Numbered from the stretch's first letter, positions 35,432-44,916 are shown. The stretch is 64,000 bases of DNA from Fen-1273 sp963748405 (GCA_963748405.1 CAVVIT010000002.1:186001-250000); one strand, 5' to 3'. The notes: generated by a model from the sequence alone, not told the origin. Translations and numbers: made by a program.

Positions 35432-38179
35432 CTACCTCTTCTTCTTTTTCTTCGGGCTCCCCTTCCGGGCCGGCGGTTTCACCTTCGGCGACGCCGCACG
35501 CGGCGGTTTCGGCTTTTTCCCTTTACGCTCTCCCGTTCCCTTTTCTTTTCCCCGGCCGGCTTTTCCGGACGTGACGCGTCCCGCGCCGGCGACAGGCTTC
35601 GGAATGTTCTCAGGGGGAGGAGGAGGGGTCGGCGGTGCCGTCTTCGGGCCCTTGTTCTTCTTCTCCCGGATCAGGTTCTCGCGGATCAGGGTTTTTTTTT
35701 CGACCGCGGGAGGTTCTCCCCCCTTCCTCCCGTTCGATTCGGGAATCTCCTGATCCTCCGCCATGACGGAAGCGACATCAGAGACGGAGTCCCTTTCGCC
35801 GAGCTTGATGAGGCGCACCCCCTGCGTGTTCCTTCCGGCGAGCCGGACCTCGGAGGCGTGCTGCCGGATGACGATGCCGCCGCTTGTGACAACGACGATG
35901 TCATCGGACTCCAGCACTTCCCGAATGGCGACCATCCGGCCGGTTTTTTCCGTGGTCTTCACCGTGAAGATTCCCTTGCCCCCCCGGTGGCTTACCCGGT
36001 ACTCGTCCGTTTCGCTCCGTTTGCCGAACCCTTTTTCCGTCGCGACGAGGATCGTCGTCCCGCTCCTGCGGAGAGCCACCGCCCCGATGACCCGGTCTTT
36101 CTTTTCAAGCTTGATCGCCCGCACGCCGCCGGCCGAACGCCCCATGGCGCGCGCTTCCTGCTCGTGAAACCGGATCGCCAGGCCTTCGTGCGTCCCGATG
36201 ACGACGTCCTGCGAACCGTCCGTCAGCCGCACGTCGATCAGCCTGTCCCCCTTGCCGAGCCCAATGGCGCCGATGCCCGTCCTGCGCGGATTGCTGAATT
36301 CGCTCAGGGGGGTTTTCTTGATCATGCCCTGTTCCGTCACCATCATCACGAACAGCGGGTCCTCGAAATTCTTCACGGACACGTACGATGCGATCGCATC
36401 CGCCTGTTCCTTCGAAATCAGATTGGCGATCGACTTTCCGCGCGTTGCCCGGCCTCCTTCGGGGATTTCGAACACCTTCAGCCAGTGGCATCTCCCCTGG
36501 TTCGTGAAGAGCATGATGTAGTCGTGGGTGCTCGCCACGAACATGTGTTCGATGAAATCGTCCTCTTTCGTCGTCGCGCCCGTCGCGCCCCTTCCCCCGC
36601 GCGTCTGCCGCCTGTAGCCGCTCACCGGGAACCGCTTGATGAACCCGCCGTGGCTGATCGTGATGACCACCTGCTCCTCGGCGATCATGTCCTCGATGCT
36701 GAATTCCTCGGCCGTGTACACGATCTCCGTCCGGCGCTCGTCGCCGTAGTTCTTTTTGATCTCCAGAAGCTCTTCCCTGATGATCTCCATCTGGAGCTGT
36801 TTGCTCTTCAGGATCGCCCTGAGGCGCTCGATCTGCTTGATCACCTCGCGGTACTCGTCCTCGATCTTCTTCCGTTCCAGGCCCGTGAGGCGCTGCAACC
36901 GCATGTCGAGAATCGCCTTCGCCTGGATCTCGGACAGCTTGAACTTCTTCATCAGGCCCGTCTTCGCCGTCTCGACGTCCCTCGACGCCTTGATGAGCTT
37001 GATGATCGCGTCAATGTTGTCCAGCGCGATGATATACCCTTCGAGGATGTGCGCGCGTTTCTCGCACTCGTCGAGCTCGAACTTCGACCTGCGGACGATC
37101 ACCTCGTTCCGGTGATCGATGAACCGCCGGATCATTTCCTTCAGCGTGAGAACCTTCGGCCTGCCGTCCACGAGTGCGAGCATGATCACGCCGAAGGTCG
37201 CCTGCATCTGCGTGTGCTTGTACAGGTTGTTCAGTATCACTTCCGCGTTCGTATCGCGCTTCAGGTCGATGACGATCCTGAGCCCGTCGCGGTCGGATTC
37301 ATCCCGGATGTCCGCGATGTCCTCGAGCTTCTTCTCGTTGATCAGGTCGGCGATCTTCTCGATCAGGTTCGCCTTGTTCACCTGGTACGGGATTTCCGTC
37401 ACCACGATGCTCTGCCGGTCGTTCTTCCCCCTCTCGATGCTCGCCTTCGCCCGGACGACGATCCGCCCCCGCCCCGTCGTGTACGCGCTTTTCACTCCCT
37501 CGAAACCGTAAATGATCCCCCCCGTCGGAAAATCGGGGGCCTTTACGAACTTCATCAGCTTTTCGTCGGTGAGGGACTCGTCCTTGATGAGCGCGATGCA
37601 GCCGTCGATGACCTCCCCCAGGTTATGCGGCGGGATGTTCGTCGCCATCCCCACGGCGATCCCGCTCGTGCCGTTCACCAGGAGATTCGGGATCATTGCC
37701 GGAAGGACGGACGGCTCCGTCAGCGTATCGTCGAAATTGGGGACGAAATCCACCGTGTTCTTCTGGAGGTCCTTCAGCATCTCCTCCGCGATGCGCGACA
37801 GGCGCGCCTCGGTATAGCGCATGGCCGCGGGGGAATCGCCGTCGACCGACCCGAAATTTCCCTGCCCGTCCACGAGCGGGTACCGCATCGAGAAATCCTG
37901 CGCCATGCGGACCATCGTGTCGTACACCGCCGAGTCGCCGTGGGGATGATATTTCCCCAGCACTTCTCCGACGATGCGGGCCGATTTCTTGTACGCGCGG
38001 TTGGAGGCGAGCCCGAGACCCTGCATGCCGAAGAGCACGCGGCGGTGGACGGGTTTCAGGCCGTCGCGCACGTCCGGGATCGCGCGGGCGACGATGACCG
38101 ACATCGAGTAATCGATATACGATCCCCGCATTTCATCTTCGATGTCGACGGGTATGACTTTTTCGTTTACGGTTGCCAT
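35432..38179 (-). CDS. gyrA: DNA gyrase subunit A with long basic C-terminal tail
   Basis: GyrA cuts and rejoins DNA in gyrase and carries the wrapping domain. The N-terminal domain is standard: the active tyrosine is Y122 (AMRYTEARLS), and the quinolone region is GDSAVYD with S83 and D87, the wild-type residues. Q-T-R-G-G-R-G is the GyrA-box form. After the sixth wrapping blade, around residue 810, comes an extra tail of about 100 residues that ends KKKKKR. From T830 to the end there are 28 Lys/Arg against five Glu, many prolines and a P5 run. The tail is entered across an A9 tract. The length of 915 exceeds typical GyrA by about 40-90 residues. Confidence 0.97.
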   Translation of the reverse strand: MATVNEKVIPVDIEDEMRGSYIDYSMSVIVARAIPDVRDGLKPVHRRVLFGMQGLGLASNRAYKKSARIVGEVLGKYHPHGDSAVYDTMVRMAQDFSMRYPLVDGQGNFGSVDGDSPAAMRYTEARLSRIAEEMLKDLQKNTVDFVPNFDDTLTEPSVLPAMIPNLLVNGTSGIAVGMATNIPPHNLGEVIDGCIALIKDESLTDEKLMKFVKAPDFPTGGIIYGFEGVKSAYTTGRGRIVVRAKASIERGKNDRQSIVVTEIPYQVNKANLIEKIADLINEKKLEDIADIRDESDRDGLRIVIDLKRDTNAEVILNNLYKHTQMQATFGVIMLALVDGRPKVLTLKEMIRRFIDHRNEVIVRRSKFELDECEKRAHILEGYIIALDNIDAIIKLIKASRDVETAKTGLMKKFKLSEIQAKAILDMRLQRLTGLERKKIEDEYREVIKQIERLRAILKSKQLQMEIIREELLEIKKNYGDERRTEIVYTAEEFSIEDMIAEEQVVITISHGGFIKRFPVSGYRRQTRGGRGATGATTKEDDFIEHMFVASTHDYIMLFTNQGRCHWLKVFEIPEGGRATRGKSIANLISKEQADAIASYVSVKNFEDPLFVMMVTEQGMIKKTPLSEFSNPRRTGIGAIGLGKGDRLIDVRLTDGSQDVVIGTHEGLAIRFHEQEARAMGRSAGGVRAIKLEKKDRVIGAVALRRSGTTILVATEKGFGKRSETDEYRVSHRGGKGIFTVKTTEKTGRMVAIREVLESDDIVVVTSGGIVIRQHASEVRLAGRNTQGVRLIKLGERDSVSDVASVMAEDQEIPESNGRKGGEPPAVEKKTLIRENLIREKKNKGPKTAPPTPPPPPENIPKPVAGAGRVTSGKAGRGKEKGTGERKGKKPKPPRAASPKVKPPARKGSPKKKKKR
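35692..35700 (-). repeat. A9 homopolymer at the start of the GyrA basic tail
   Basis: T9 on the + strand, A9 on the gyrA coding strand, spelling E-K-K-T in frame at residues 827-830. I translated both alternative frames. Reading +1 gives K-P-stop at once. Reading -1 gives 27 residues with nine acidic and one basic residue before a stop. This could be a transcriptional or translational slippage site. Confidence 0.75.
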
Positions 38180-38217
38180 GGCAGATCAGGTAGTGTGACT
38201 CCGTTGCCGCATCCCGG

Positions 38218-40257
38218 TCAGATATCCAGGTTGCGGACGTACTTTGCGTTCTTCTCGATGAATTCCCTGCGCGGCTCCACCTCGTCGCCCATGAGGATGG
38301 AGAACGTCCTGTCCGCGTCGGCGGCATTTTCGATCGCCACCTGGAGAATCGTCCTCGTATCGGGGTTCATCGTGGTCGACCAGAGCTGCTCGGGGTTCAT
38401 TTCGCCGAGTCCTTTGAACCGGGAGATCACGACGCCGCTCCCGAGCACCACGGCCCCCTCTTCGGGTACCACGTCGACGGGTTCCTCTTCTTCCTTCTTC
38501 CCCTTCTCCGCGGAAAGCCTCTTGACGATGCCGTCGCGTTCGTCTTCGTCGTAGGCATAGAGCTCCTGTTTCCCCTTCTTGACCTTGAAGAGGGGCGGCT
38601 GAGCGATGTAGACATGCCCCAGCTCGATGAGTTCCTTCATGTGCCTGTACAGGAGCGTCAGCAGGAGCGTGCGGATGTGCGAACCGTCGACGTCGGCATC
38701 GCACATGAGGATGATCTTGCCGTACCTGAGCTTCGACGCGTCAAATTCCTCGCCCACGCCCACGCCGAGCGCCGTGAAGATGTTCCGTATCTCCTCGTTT
38801 TCCAGGATCTTGTGGAGGCGCGCCTTTTCCACGTTCAGGATCTTTCCCTTGAGAGGGAGAATCGCCTGGAACCGCCTGTCGCGCCCCTGCTTCGCGCTCC
38901 CACCGGCGGAATCTCCTTCCACGAGGTACAGCTCGCAGTGGTCCGGGTCGCTGATCGAGCAGTCGGCGAGCTTCCCGGGGAGCCCGCCGGAAAACAACGC
39001 GTTCTTCCGCCGGGTGAGGTCGCGCGCCTTCCGCGCCGCCTCGCGCGCCTCCGCGGCGCGCATGGACTTCTCGAGTATCCGTTTCGCGTCGCCGGGGTTC
39101 TCGTCCAGCCACGACTGCAGCGCCGGCCCGATGACGGATTCCACGATGCTCTTCACTTCGCTGTTGCCGAGCTTCGTCTTCGTCTGACCCTCGAACTGCG
39201 GCTCCGGCACCTTGACGCTCAGGACCCCGGTGAACCCCTCGCGGAAGTCGTCTCCCGTCAGCGAGATCCCCCCTTCCTTCAGAATCCCGTTCTTGTACGC
39301 GTAGTTGTTCAGCGAACGGGTGAGCGCGGTCCTGAACCCGACAAGGTGCGTCCCCCCTTCGTGCGTGTTGATGTTGTTGACGTACGTGAAGATGTTTTCG
39401 CTGTACTGGTCGTTGTACTGGACCGCGGCCTCGACCTCCACGGCGCGCCCGTTTTCATCCTTGTCCGACCCCTGGGCGTAGAACACCCGTTTGGTGATCG
39501 ACGGGCGCGTGGCGTCGATGTACTTTACGAATTCCACGAGGCCGCCCTTGAAATGAAACGTCTCCTCCTGCTCGCTCTTCGCCCGCGCGTCGACGATGCG
39601 GAGCTTCACCTGCGGGTTGAGGAATGCAAGTTCGCGGAGCCGTTCAGCGATCGTGTCGAATTTGAACACCCTGTTCTTGAAGATCTGCCCGTCGGGGAGA
39701 AACGTCACCTTCGTGCCCGTCACTCCCTCCCGGGCTTTACCGGCGATCTTCACCGGTGCCTTCGGGTCCCCGCGTTCGTATTTCTGAAACCAGAGTTTCC
39801 CGTCGCCGTAGACTTCGACTTCGAGCCATTCGCTCAGCGCGTTGACGACGGAGACGCCCACGCCGTGCAGTCCTCCCGACACCTTGTAGGTGTTCTTGTC
39901 GAACTTGCCTCCCGCGTGCAGCATCGTCATCACGACTTCGAGGGCCGACCGTTTTTCCCCCTTGTGGAAATCGGTCGGAATTCCCCGCCCGTCGTCCAGC
40001 ACGGCGACGGATCCGTCTTTGTTGATCGTCACGTCGATGTTCCGCGCGAACCCCGCCAGGGCTTCGTCAATCGAGTTATCCACGACCTCGTAGACAAGAT
40101 GGTGCAGGCCGCGGATGCTCACGTCGCCGATATACATGGCGGGCCTGCGGCGGACCGCTTCGAGCCCCTTGAGGACGGTGATGTCTTCAGCAGTGTATTT
40201 GTGTTCCTCCGCCGCGGGAGGAACCGCTTTGTCTTTCTGGACGGGTGCTTTGCTCAT
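38218..40257 (-). CDS. gyrB: DNA gyrase subunit B
   Basis: GyrB supplies the ATPase and the TOPRIM fold. ATP binding: EVVDNSIDEALAG and DDGRGIPTD, with the lid at GGLHGVGVSVVNAL. TOPRIM: EGDSAGGSAKQGRDR with PLKGKILNVEKAR, and MCDADVDGSHIRTLLL. The C-terminus has RFKGLGEMNPEQLW. The total of 679 residues is normal. A short charged insert (KGKKEEEEP) precedes the last motif. I use ATG 40257 (MSKAPVQ), the last Met before the conserved region. gyrA lies 38 bases downstream of the stop. A strong core gene with typical neighbours. Confidence 0.97.
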   Translation of the reverse strand: MSKAPVQKDKAVPPAAEEHKYTAEDITVLKGLEAVRRRPAMYIGDVSIRGLHHLVYEVVDNSIDEALAGFARNIDVTINKDGSVAVLDDGRGIPTDFHKGEKRSALEVVMTMLHAGGKFDKNTYKVSGGLHGVGVSVVNALSEWLEVEVYGDGKLWFQKYERGDPKAPVKIAGKAREGVTGTKVTFLPDGQIFKNRVFKFDTIAERLRELAFLNPQVKLRIVDARAKSEQEETFHFKGGLVEFVKYIDATRPSITKRVFYAQGSDKDENGRAVEVEAAVQYNDQYSENIFTYVNNINTHEGGTHLVGFRTALTRSLNNYAYKNGILKEGGISLTGDDFREGFTGVLSVKVPEPQFEGQTKTKLGNSEVKSIVESVIGPALQSWLDENPGDAKRILEKSMRAAEAREAARKARDLTRRKNALFSGGLPGKLADCSISDPDHCELYLVEGDSAGGSAKQGRDRRFQAILPLKGKILNVEKARLHKILENEEIRNIFTALGVGVGEEFDASKLRYGKIILMCDADVDGSHIRTLLLTLLYRHMKELIELGHVYIAQPPLFKVKKGKQELYAYDEDERDGIVKRLSAEKGKKEEEEPVDVVPEEGAVVLGSGVVISRFKGLGEMNPEQLWSTTMNPDTRTILQVAIENAADADRTFSILMGDEVEPRREFIEKNAKYVRNLDI

Positions 40258-40301
40258 ACCTGTATGCGATAATGGCACATGCTCGCGCCGGGGAAAGGCA
40301 T

Positions 40302-40634
40302 TTATCTGAACCGGATATCGTTCAGTACCTTCGTCCCGACGTGCGAATTCAGTCGTTCAATGAGATCGAGGCGTTTCATCGAGAGTTCCGCGCGCCACGG
40401 CGACGTCGCCACCGTTACGTACAGGACGCCGTTCTCCATCCGCTGCGGAACGGTCACGCGGGCGATCTGGGGTCCCACGACGTCCGGCCAGGCGGCCAGG
40501 ACGTCGTACTGGGCCATTTTCGGCGCGATCCCGAGTTCCCGCACAAGGCCCTGCATGGCATCCTGGATCGAGACGGGGCGGCCGCGCTTGCCGCCGGACC
40601 GTTCACGCCTGCTGCCTGCACGTGCCGCGCTCAA
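40302..40634 (-). CDS. dciA: DciA-type helicase loader (DUF721)
   Basis: DciA loads the DnaB helicase in bacteria that lack DnaC or DnaI. The 110-residue protein has a basic N-terminus (SRRERSGGKRGRP), then the DUF721 core with AAWPDVVGPQIARVTVPQRMENGVLYVTVATSPWRAEL; the tryptophan in AAWPDVVG is the hallmark. It overlaps the recF 3' end by 32 bases, so it is translated with it. Placement with dnaA-dnaN-recF and gyrB is the classical DUF721 neighbourhood. No dnaC/dnaI gene is seen in the window. Confidence 0.88.
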   Translation of the reverse strand: MSAARAGSRRERSGGKRGRPVSIQDAMQGLVRELGIAPKMAQYDVLAAWPDVVGPQIARVTVPQRMENGVLYVTVATSPWRAELSMKRLDLIERLNSHVGTKVLNDIRFR

Positions 40635-41736
40635 CGATAAATCTCCTGTTGTGAATCCCCCACGTCACCGCTCCCCCGAAGACCGCACCCTCCGTCGTCG
40701 TGATCATCACCTGGCCCAGCCCGGCGGCGCACTCAAGAATCCGGCGGACCCGCCCCGCGTCGAGTTCGCTGAAGGCGTCGTCGAGAAGGAACACGGGCGT
40801 CTCGTTGTGCCTCTCGCGCATGTACGAATATTCCGCGATCTTCAGTGCGACAAGAAGCGTCTTGTGCTGCCCCTGCGACGCGAAGCGCTGAACGTCCAGG
40901 CCGTTGATGGTGAGCCGGAGGTCGTCCCTGTGCGGTCCCGCGAGCGTGAGACCGCGCCGTCGCTCTTCGCTGCTGCCCGACGCGAGTTCCGCGGACAGGG
41001 CGGCGGCGTATCCGGGGACGCCGATTCCTTCCGGGGCGGAACAACCGCAAACGTACGCGAGATCCGGAAGCTCGTCGTCCGGCACGATCGTCCGGTACGC
41101 GCGCTCGATGTGCGGGCGGATCTCCGAGGCGAACATCGACCGGCGGTGCGCGATCCTGCTCCCGTAGGCGACGAGGTGTTCCGTCCAGGGTTCGATGATC
41201 CCCGGGGGAAGGACTCCGCGCGCGCGGTTGTCGGCGAGGATCCTGTTCCGCTGCCTGAGCGCTTTCCGGTATTCCAGAATATCGCCGAGGTACGTCCCGC
41301 TTACCTGCGAGAGCGCGAGGTCCATAAACTTCCTGCGCTCGGCAGGTCCCCCGAACGTGATCGATCCTTTCTCCGGGGAGAGAACGACCACGGGAAATCT
41401 TCCGATGACGGCCGCCAGCCGTTCCGGCGGGCTTCCGTTGACAAGAAATCTTTTTTCCTGCGGCACCCGGGTACAGGACACCCGGACCTGGCTGTTGACC
41501 CCGGCGTCCGACACGAGGGTGCCCTCGAGGTCGAACCCGTCCTCCCCGATGCGGATGACCTCCGAATCTCCGGACGCGTAAAAGCTCTTCGTCAGGCTGA
41601 GATAGGAGACGGCTTCAAGGATATTGGTCTTGCCTTCACCGTTGTCCCCCAGGAACGCGTTGATGCCGTCGCCGAATTCGATTGCCGTGGCGGAATGGTT
41701 CCTGAAGTTGCCGAGCCTGATTCTGGAAAGGATCAT
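40603..41736 (-). CDS. recF: DNA replication and repair protein RecF
   Basis: RecF binds gapped DNA and helps load RecA. This is an SMC-like ATPase of 377 residues. Walker A is GDNGEGKTN, the signature motif lies near SQGQHKTL, and Walker B is VFLLDDAFSELD. Its N-terminus is MILSRIRLGNFRNH, from ATG 41736; the in-frame upstream start would add seven residues. The stop lies inside dciA. A 9-bp hairpin sits between recF and dnaN. The dnaA-dnaN-recF-(dciA)-gyrB order is the ancestral origin cluster. Confidence 0.95.
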   Translation of the reverse strand: MILSRIRLGNFRNHSATAIEFGDGINAFLGDNGEGKTNILEAVSYLSLTKSFYASGDSEVIRIGEDGFDLEGTLVSDAGVNSQVRVSCTRVPQEKRFLVNGSPPERLAAVIGRFPVVVLSPEKGSITFGGPAERRKFMDLALSQVSGTYLGDILEYRKALRQRNRILADNRARGVLPPGIIEPWTEHLVAYGSRIAHRRSMFASEIRPHIERAYRTIVPDDELPDLAYVCGCSAPEGIGVPGYAAALSAELASGSSEERRRGLTLAGPHRDDLRLTINGLDVQRFASQGQHKTLLVALKIAEYSYMRERHNETPVFLLDDAFSELDAGRVRRILECAAGLGQVMITTTEGAVFGGAVTWGIHNRRFIVERGTCRQQA

Positions 41737-41762
41737 GTTCTGTGGCGTGCCCGACAATACAG

Positions 41763-41785
41763 CGGTCCCGCCGGAGGCGGGACCG
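41763..41785. repeat. Hairpin between dnaN and recF
   Basis: CGGTCCCGC (41763-41771) and GCGGGACCG (41777-41785) form a perfect 9-bp stem with a five-base loop. There is no T tract on either side, so it is not a typical intrinsic terminator. It could be a transcript processing or partial-attenuation site that lowers recF expression relative to dnaN. Confidence 0.65.
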
Positions 41786-41812
41786 TGGCATGGCAGGATG
41801 TGACATCATCCG

Positions 41813-42925
41813 TTATGTGCTCAGACGTACCGGCATCACGAGCATCAGGATGCTGCTGCTCTCCCCTCCCACCGGTGAGACGATGCCCGCGCGTGTGGGC
41901 GTGCTGAACCGGAAGGCGACCTGCTCGCTTTCCAGGTGGGACAGAATGTCGATGAGGTACGCCGAATTGAATCCTATTTCGAGCGATTCCCCCGTGAACG
42001 TGCACGGGATCGTCTCTTTTGCCTCTCCGCCGAAGTCGATATCCTGCGCCGTGATCTGCAGCGCGCTCTTCGCGATGTCAAACCGTATCTGATGCGTCGT
42101 TGCGCTTGCATACAGTGCAACGCGCCTGATTGACGAGATCATGTCATCCCGCTTCACCGTCATCTGTTTGTCGTTCTCGGCGGGGATGACCGTTTCATAA
42201 TTCGGATAGGATTCATCGATGAGGCGGGAAACCAGGAACGACTGGCCGAACGTAAACTTCACGTGCGTGTCGCTGATGCTGATCGTCGTCTCCCCTTCGT
42301 CAATCGATTTCCCGAGGATGAGGAGCGCTTTCGCCGGGATCACGACGTCTTTTTTCATCGCCACGGGTTTCTGCTGGATGTAACTGAGCCGCACGAGCCG
42401 GTGCCCGTCGGTCGATACCGCGCGCAATTCCGTATCCTTGGCCTGAAAGAGGACGCCCATCATTGCCGGCCTCAGTTCGTCCGTGCTCACGGCAAACGTC
42501 GTCTTGTGAATGAGACCCCGCAGCATGTTGCAGTCGAGCGAGATCTCCGAGGTTCCCTTGAACGGCGGCACCGGGGGAAAATCCCTCGCTGCCTCCCCCG
42601 TGAGCCCGTATTCCCCGTTGTCCGTCGTTATCTTTATCTTGTTCGACGTCGTATCAATGGCAAAGACCGTGCTCGTATCGGGGAGGGACTTCATCGTATC
42701 CATTAGGCGCTTTGCCGGAATGGCAATTTTCCCGTCTTCCGCCCCACGAACCTGGAGAGAGACTGTCAGCGAAATTGCCATGTCCGTCGCGGTGACGGTG
42801 AGCATATGACCGGACAATTCGCACAGAATATTTTCCAGAATAGGCATCGTGGACTTCGTAGGAACTACACCACCGACCTTGTTCAGCGTGCGCTGAAGTT
42901 CAATGCTGTTGGCGGTGAATTTCAT
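41813..42925 (-). CDS. dnaN: DNA polymerase III beta subunit (sliding clamp)
   Basis: The clamp encircles DNA and tethers polymerase III and other factors. The 370 residues show the three-domain fold: MKFTANSIELQRTLNKVGGVVP, the middle domain with VSTDELRPAMMGVLFQ and AVSTDGHRLVRLSY, and the C-terminal domain with NSAYLIDILSHL and the end MPVRLST, where the peptide-binding pocket lies. I use ATG 42925, with AGGAGAG five bases upstream; the longer frame to 43009 adds non-family sequence. It is transcribed leftwards from the AT-rich gap with dnaA. Confidence 0.96.
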   Translation of the reverse strand: MKFTANSIELQRTLNKVGGVVPTKSTMPILENILCELSGHMLTVTATDMAISLTVSLQVRGAEDGKIAIPAKRLMDTMKSLPDTSTVFAIDTTSNKIKITTDNGEYGLTGEAARDFPPVPPFKGTSEISLDCNMLRGLIHKTTFAVSTDELRPAMMGVLFQAKDTELRAVSTDGHRLVRLSYIQQKPVAMKKDVVIPAKALLILGKSIDEGETTISISDTHVKFTFGQSFLVSRLIDESYPNYETVIPAENDKQMTVKRDDMISSIRRVALYASATTHQIRFDIAKSALQITAQDIDFGGEAKETIPCTFTGESLEIGFNSAYLIDILSHLESEQVAFRFSTPTRAGIVSPVGGESSSILMLVMPVRLST

Positions 42926-43314
42926 TGCTCTCTCCTGAGGTAGGCTGGATACATAGTTCCCTGAGAAGGGAAACCCTGACAATTTACGCAGAAAGGCACG
43001 AAAAAACAACCTTGGGTGAGCGCCCTAATATATACTTACGTCTCCATATATATAGGTAACACTTATTATTATGCCTGTGGATATGTGGAGAACCGGGACA
43101 GTGAACGGAGAAGAGATGAGCGCCGGCGCCGGTAAGAAGTTTCGCATGATGCGATGGTTGAACATGCTGCATGTGTACAGAACGGTCTTCCATGCACAGT
43201 GTGGAGATGCCGGATGAGCACGGGCAGCGGCGGGTGATCTGTACACAGCGCAGGAACACCCGGCCACACGATTCTCACATTGTTGTGAACACGGGAGGGA
43301 TGACGCATGGAGCG
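42926..43314. other. Candidate second part of oriC (dnaN-dnaA gap, AT-rich)
   Basis: The 389-base gap holds an AT-rich segment at 43025-43073, including ATATATATA at 43046-43054. Right after it are two DnaA-box-like sequences on the minus strand: TGTGGATAT (43076-43084) and TGTGGAGAA (43084-43092). TGTGGAGAT lies at 43200-43208. An exact inverted pair, TGTGTACAG (43172-43180) and CTGTACACA (43239-43247), follows. No convincing gene is present. It could be the unwinding element of a bipartite origin; the AT-rich segment may also contain the dnaN promoter. Confidence 0.45.
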
Positions 43315-44787
43315 CTATACGTGTCCCAGCATCTGCAGCCGCCGCCGGATCTGATGCACGTTCGCCTGGTATTTCTGGTCGATGCGCATCTGGTCCTCGA
43401 CGGACTGATAGGCGTGAATCACCGTGCTGTGATCGCGGCCGCCGAAGTGAAGGCCGATTGTTTTCAGCGAGCAGTTTGTGAGTTCTTTGGCGAGGTACAT
43501 CGCAACCTGCCGGGCGTTGACAATTTCCTGTTTGCGGGTTTTTGCCCGGATGAGGTCCTCGGGGATGCTGAAATAGTCGCACACCGTCCGCTGGATCGTC
43601 TCGATTGTCAGCGGGGATCGGACATCGCCGACGACGACTTTAAGGACCTCGCGTGCAAGGTCAACGGTGATTTCTCTCCCTTCCAGAGAAGCCTTCGCCA
43701 TGAGGCTGATGAGGCAGCCTTCCAGCTCGCGGATATTCGAGGTGACGTTGGAAGCGATGCACTCGACGACGTCCTGGGGGAGGTTGATACGTTCATTCTC
43801 GCTCTTCTTGAGGAGAATGGCGATGCGGGTTTCAAGGTCGGGAGGCTGAATATCCGACGTCAGGCCCCACTGGAACCTGGAAAGCAGGCGGTCATCGAGA
43901 CCCTTCAGTTCCTTCGGCGGCCTGTCTGAGGAGAGGACGATCTGCTTTCCCAGCTGATGGAGCTCGTTGAACGTGTGGAAGAAATGATCCTGGGTCCGTT
44001 CCTTCCCTGCAAAAAACTGTATATCGTCGACGATGAGGATATCCATGCTGCGGTAGAAGCCCGCGAATTCGTTCGTGGTATCCCGCTGTATTGCCTCCAC
44101 AAACTCCACCGTGAACCGCTCGCTGGACACGTAAATGACCCGTTTCGCCTTGCCGTGGGCCATGGCGTGGTTCCCGATCGCCTGGATAAGATGGGTCTTC
44201 CCGAGCCCCGTGGTGCCGTAAATGACGAGAGGATTGAACGATGTCCCCCCGGGGTTGTTGGCAACGGCGGAGGCCGCCGCCCGGGCGAGCTGGTTGCTGT
44301 CTCCCTTGATGAAATTCTCGAACGTATACCGCGAATTGAGGAACGTCTGGAACGCCCCGGGAGCCGATTCGGGTCGTCCGCCGGAGAGAGGCGTCGACGG
44401 GGGAACGGTAAACGAATTTGGCTGCGGGGGAAACGTCCTCCGTTCCTGCTTCTGGACGGGAGGAGCGGAAATCTGATAATCCAGGTCGATCTGGGGTTCA
44501 TCCGTCCGGACGGAATACTCAAGGTGGGCGTCCTTCCCCAGCACGGTCTCAATCGTCTGGCCTATGACCGTGTAATAATGCTCCTCGAGCCAGTCGTAGA
44601 AGAACTGGCTTGGGACCTGAACGGTAAGTTTGCCTCCCCGCAGATGAAGCGGGATCATAGGCTCAAACCACGTCTTGAAGCTCTGCGTATTCACGCTTTC
44701 GCGGATATGATCCAGGCAGGCATTCCAGACGGCGCGGGCCTGATCCTCCTCGGAGGGGTTTACGATGAGCTGCGGGCTGGAATCCAT
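43315..44787 (-). CDS. dnaA: Chromosomal replication initiator protein DnaA
   Basis: DnaA binds origin boxes and opens the duplex. The 490-residue protein has all four domains. Domain I begins VWNACLDHIRESVNTQSFKTWFEP. Domain II (about 105-150) is a proline/serine-rich linker. Domain III has Walker A GTTGLGKTH and Walker B ILIVDDIQFF. Domain IV has the DNA-binding motif GGRDHSTVIHA and basic KTRKQEIVNARQ. It is transcribed leftwards away from the DnaA-box cluster in the gap at 44788-45242. That layout suggests autoregulation. Confidence 0.98.
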   Translation of the reverse strand: MDSSPQLIVNPSEEDQARAVWNACLDHIRESVNTQSFKTWFEPMIPLHLRGGKLTVQVPSQFFYDWLEEHYYTVIGQTIETVLGKDAHLEYSVRTDEPQIDLDYQISAPPVQKQERRTFPPQPNSFTVPPSTPLSGGRPESAPGAFQTFLNSRYTFENFIKGDSNQLARAAASAVANNPGGTSFNPLVIYGTTGLGKTHLIQAIGNHAMAHGKAKRVIYVSSERFTVEFVEAIQRDTTNEFAGFYRSMDILIVDDIQFFAGKERTQDHFFHTFNELHQLGKQIVLSSDRPPKELKGLDDRLLSRFQWGLTSDIQPPDLETRIAILLKKSENERINLPQDVVECIASNVTSNIRELEGCLISLMAKASLEGREITVDLAREVLKVVVGDVRSPLTIETIQRTVCDYFSIPEDLIRAKTRKQEIVNARQVAMYLAKELTNCSLKTIGLHFGGRDHSTVIHAYQSVEDQMRIDQKYQANVHQIRRRLQMLGHV

Positions 44788-44916
44788 TTGTCAGCTAAGA
44801 GATTAGGAGGTTATTCACAGGGTGCGCGAGGTTATCCACAAACCTATCAACACGGCAACGGGTTTACGCCGGGGGCAGAACTATCAATAACTTATCAACA
44901 GGTTTGTGGAAAACAA

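Noticed and set aside
35381..38554. Very long + strand open frame (1057 codons) opposite gyrA
   Set aside because: It is antisense to a complete gyrA with all motifs. Its translation is rich in R, P and D and has no recognisable domain, as expected from GC-rich codon bias.
38218..40257. Charged insert in GyrB near KGKKEEEEP as a novel domain
   Set aside because: Short variable loops at this position are common in GyrB of the FCB group, so it is not unusual.
43172..43247. Inverted 9-mers TGTGTACAG and CTGTACACA treated as strong DnaA boxes
   Set aside because: Two mismatches to the consensus each; kept only as weak elements of the dnaN-dnaA gap.
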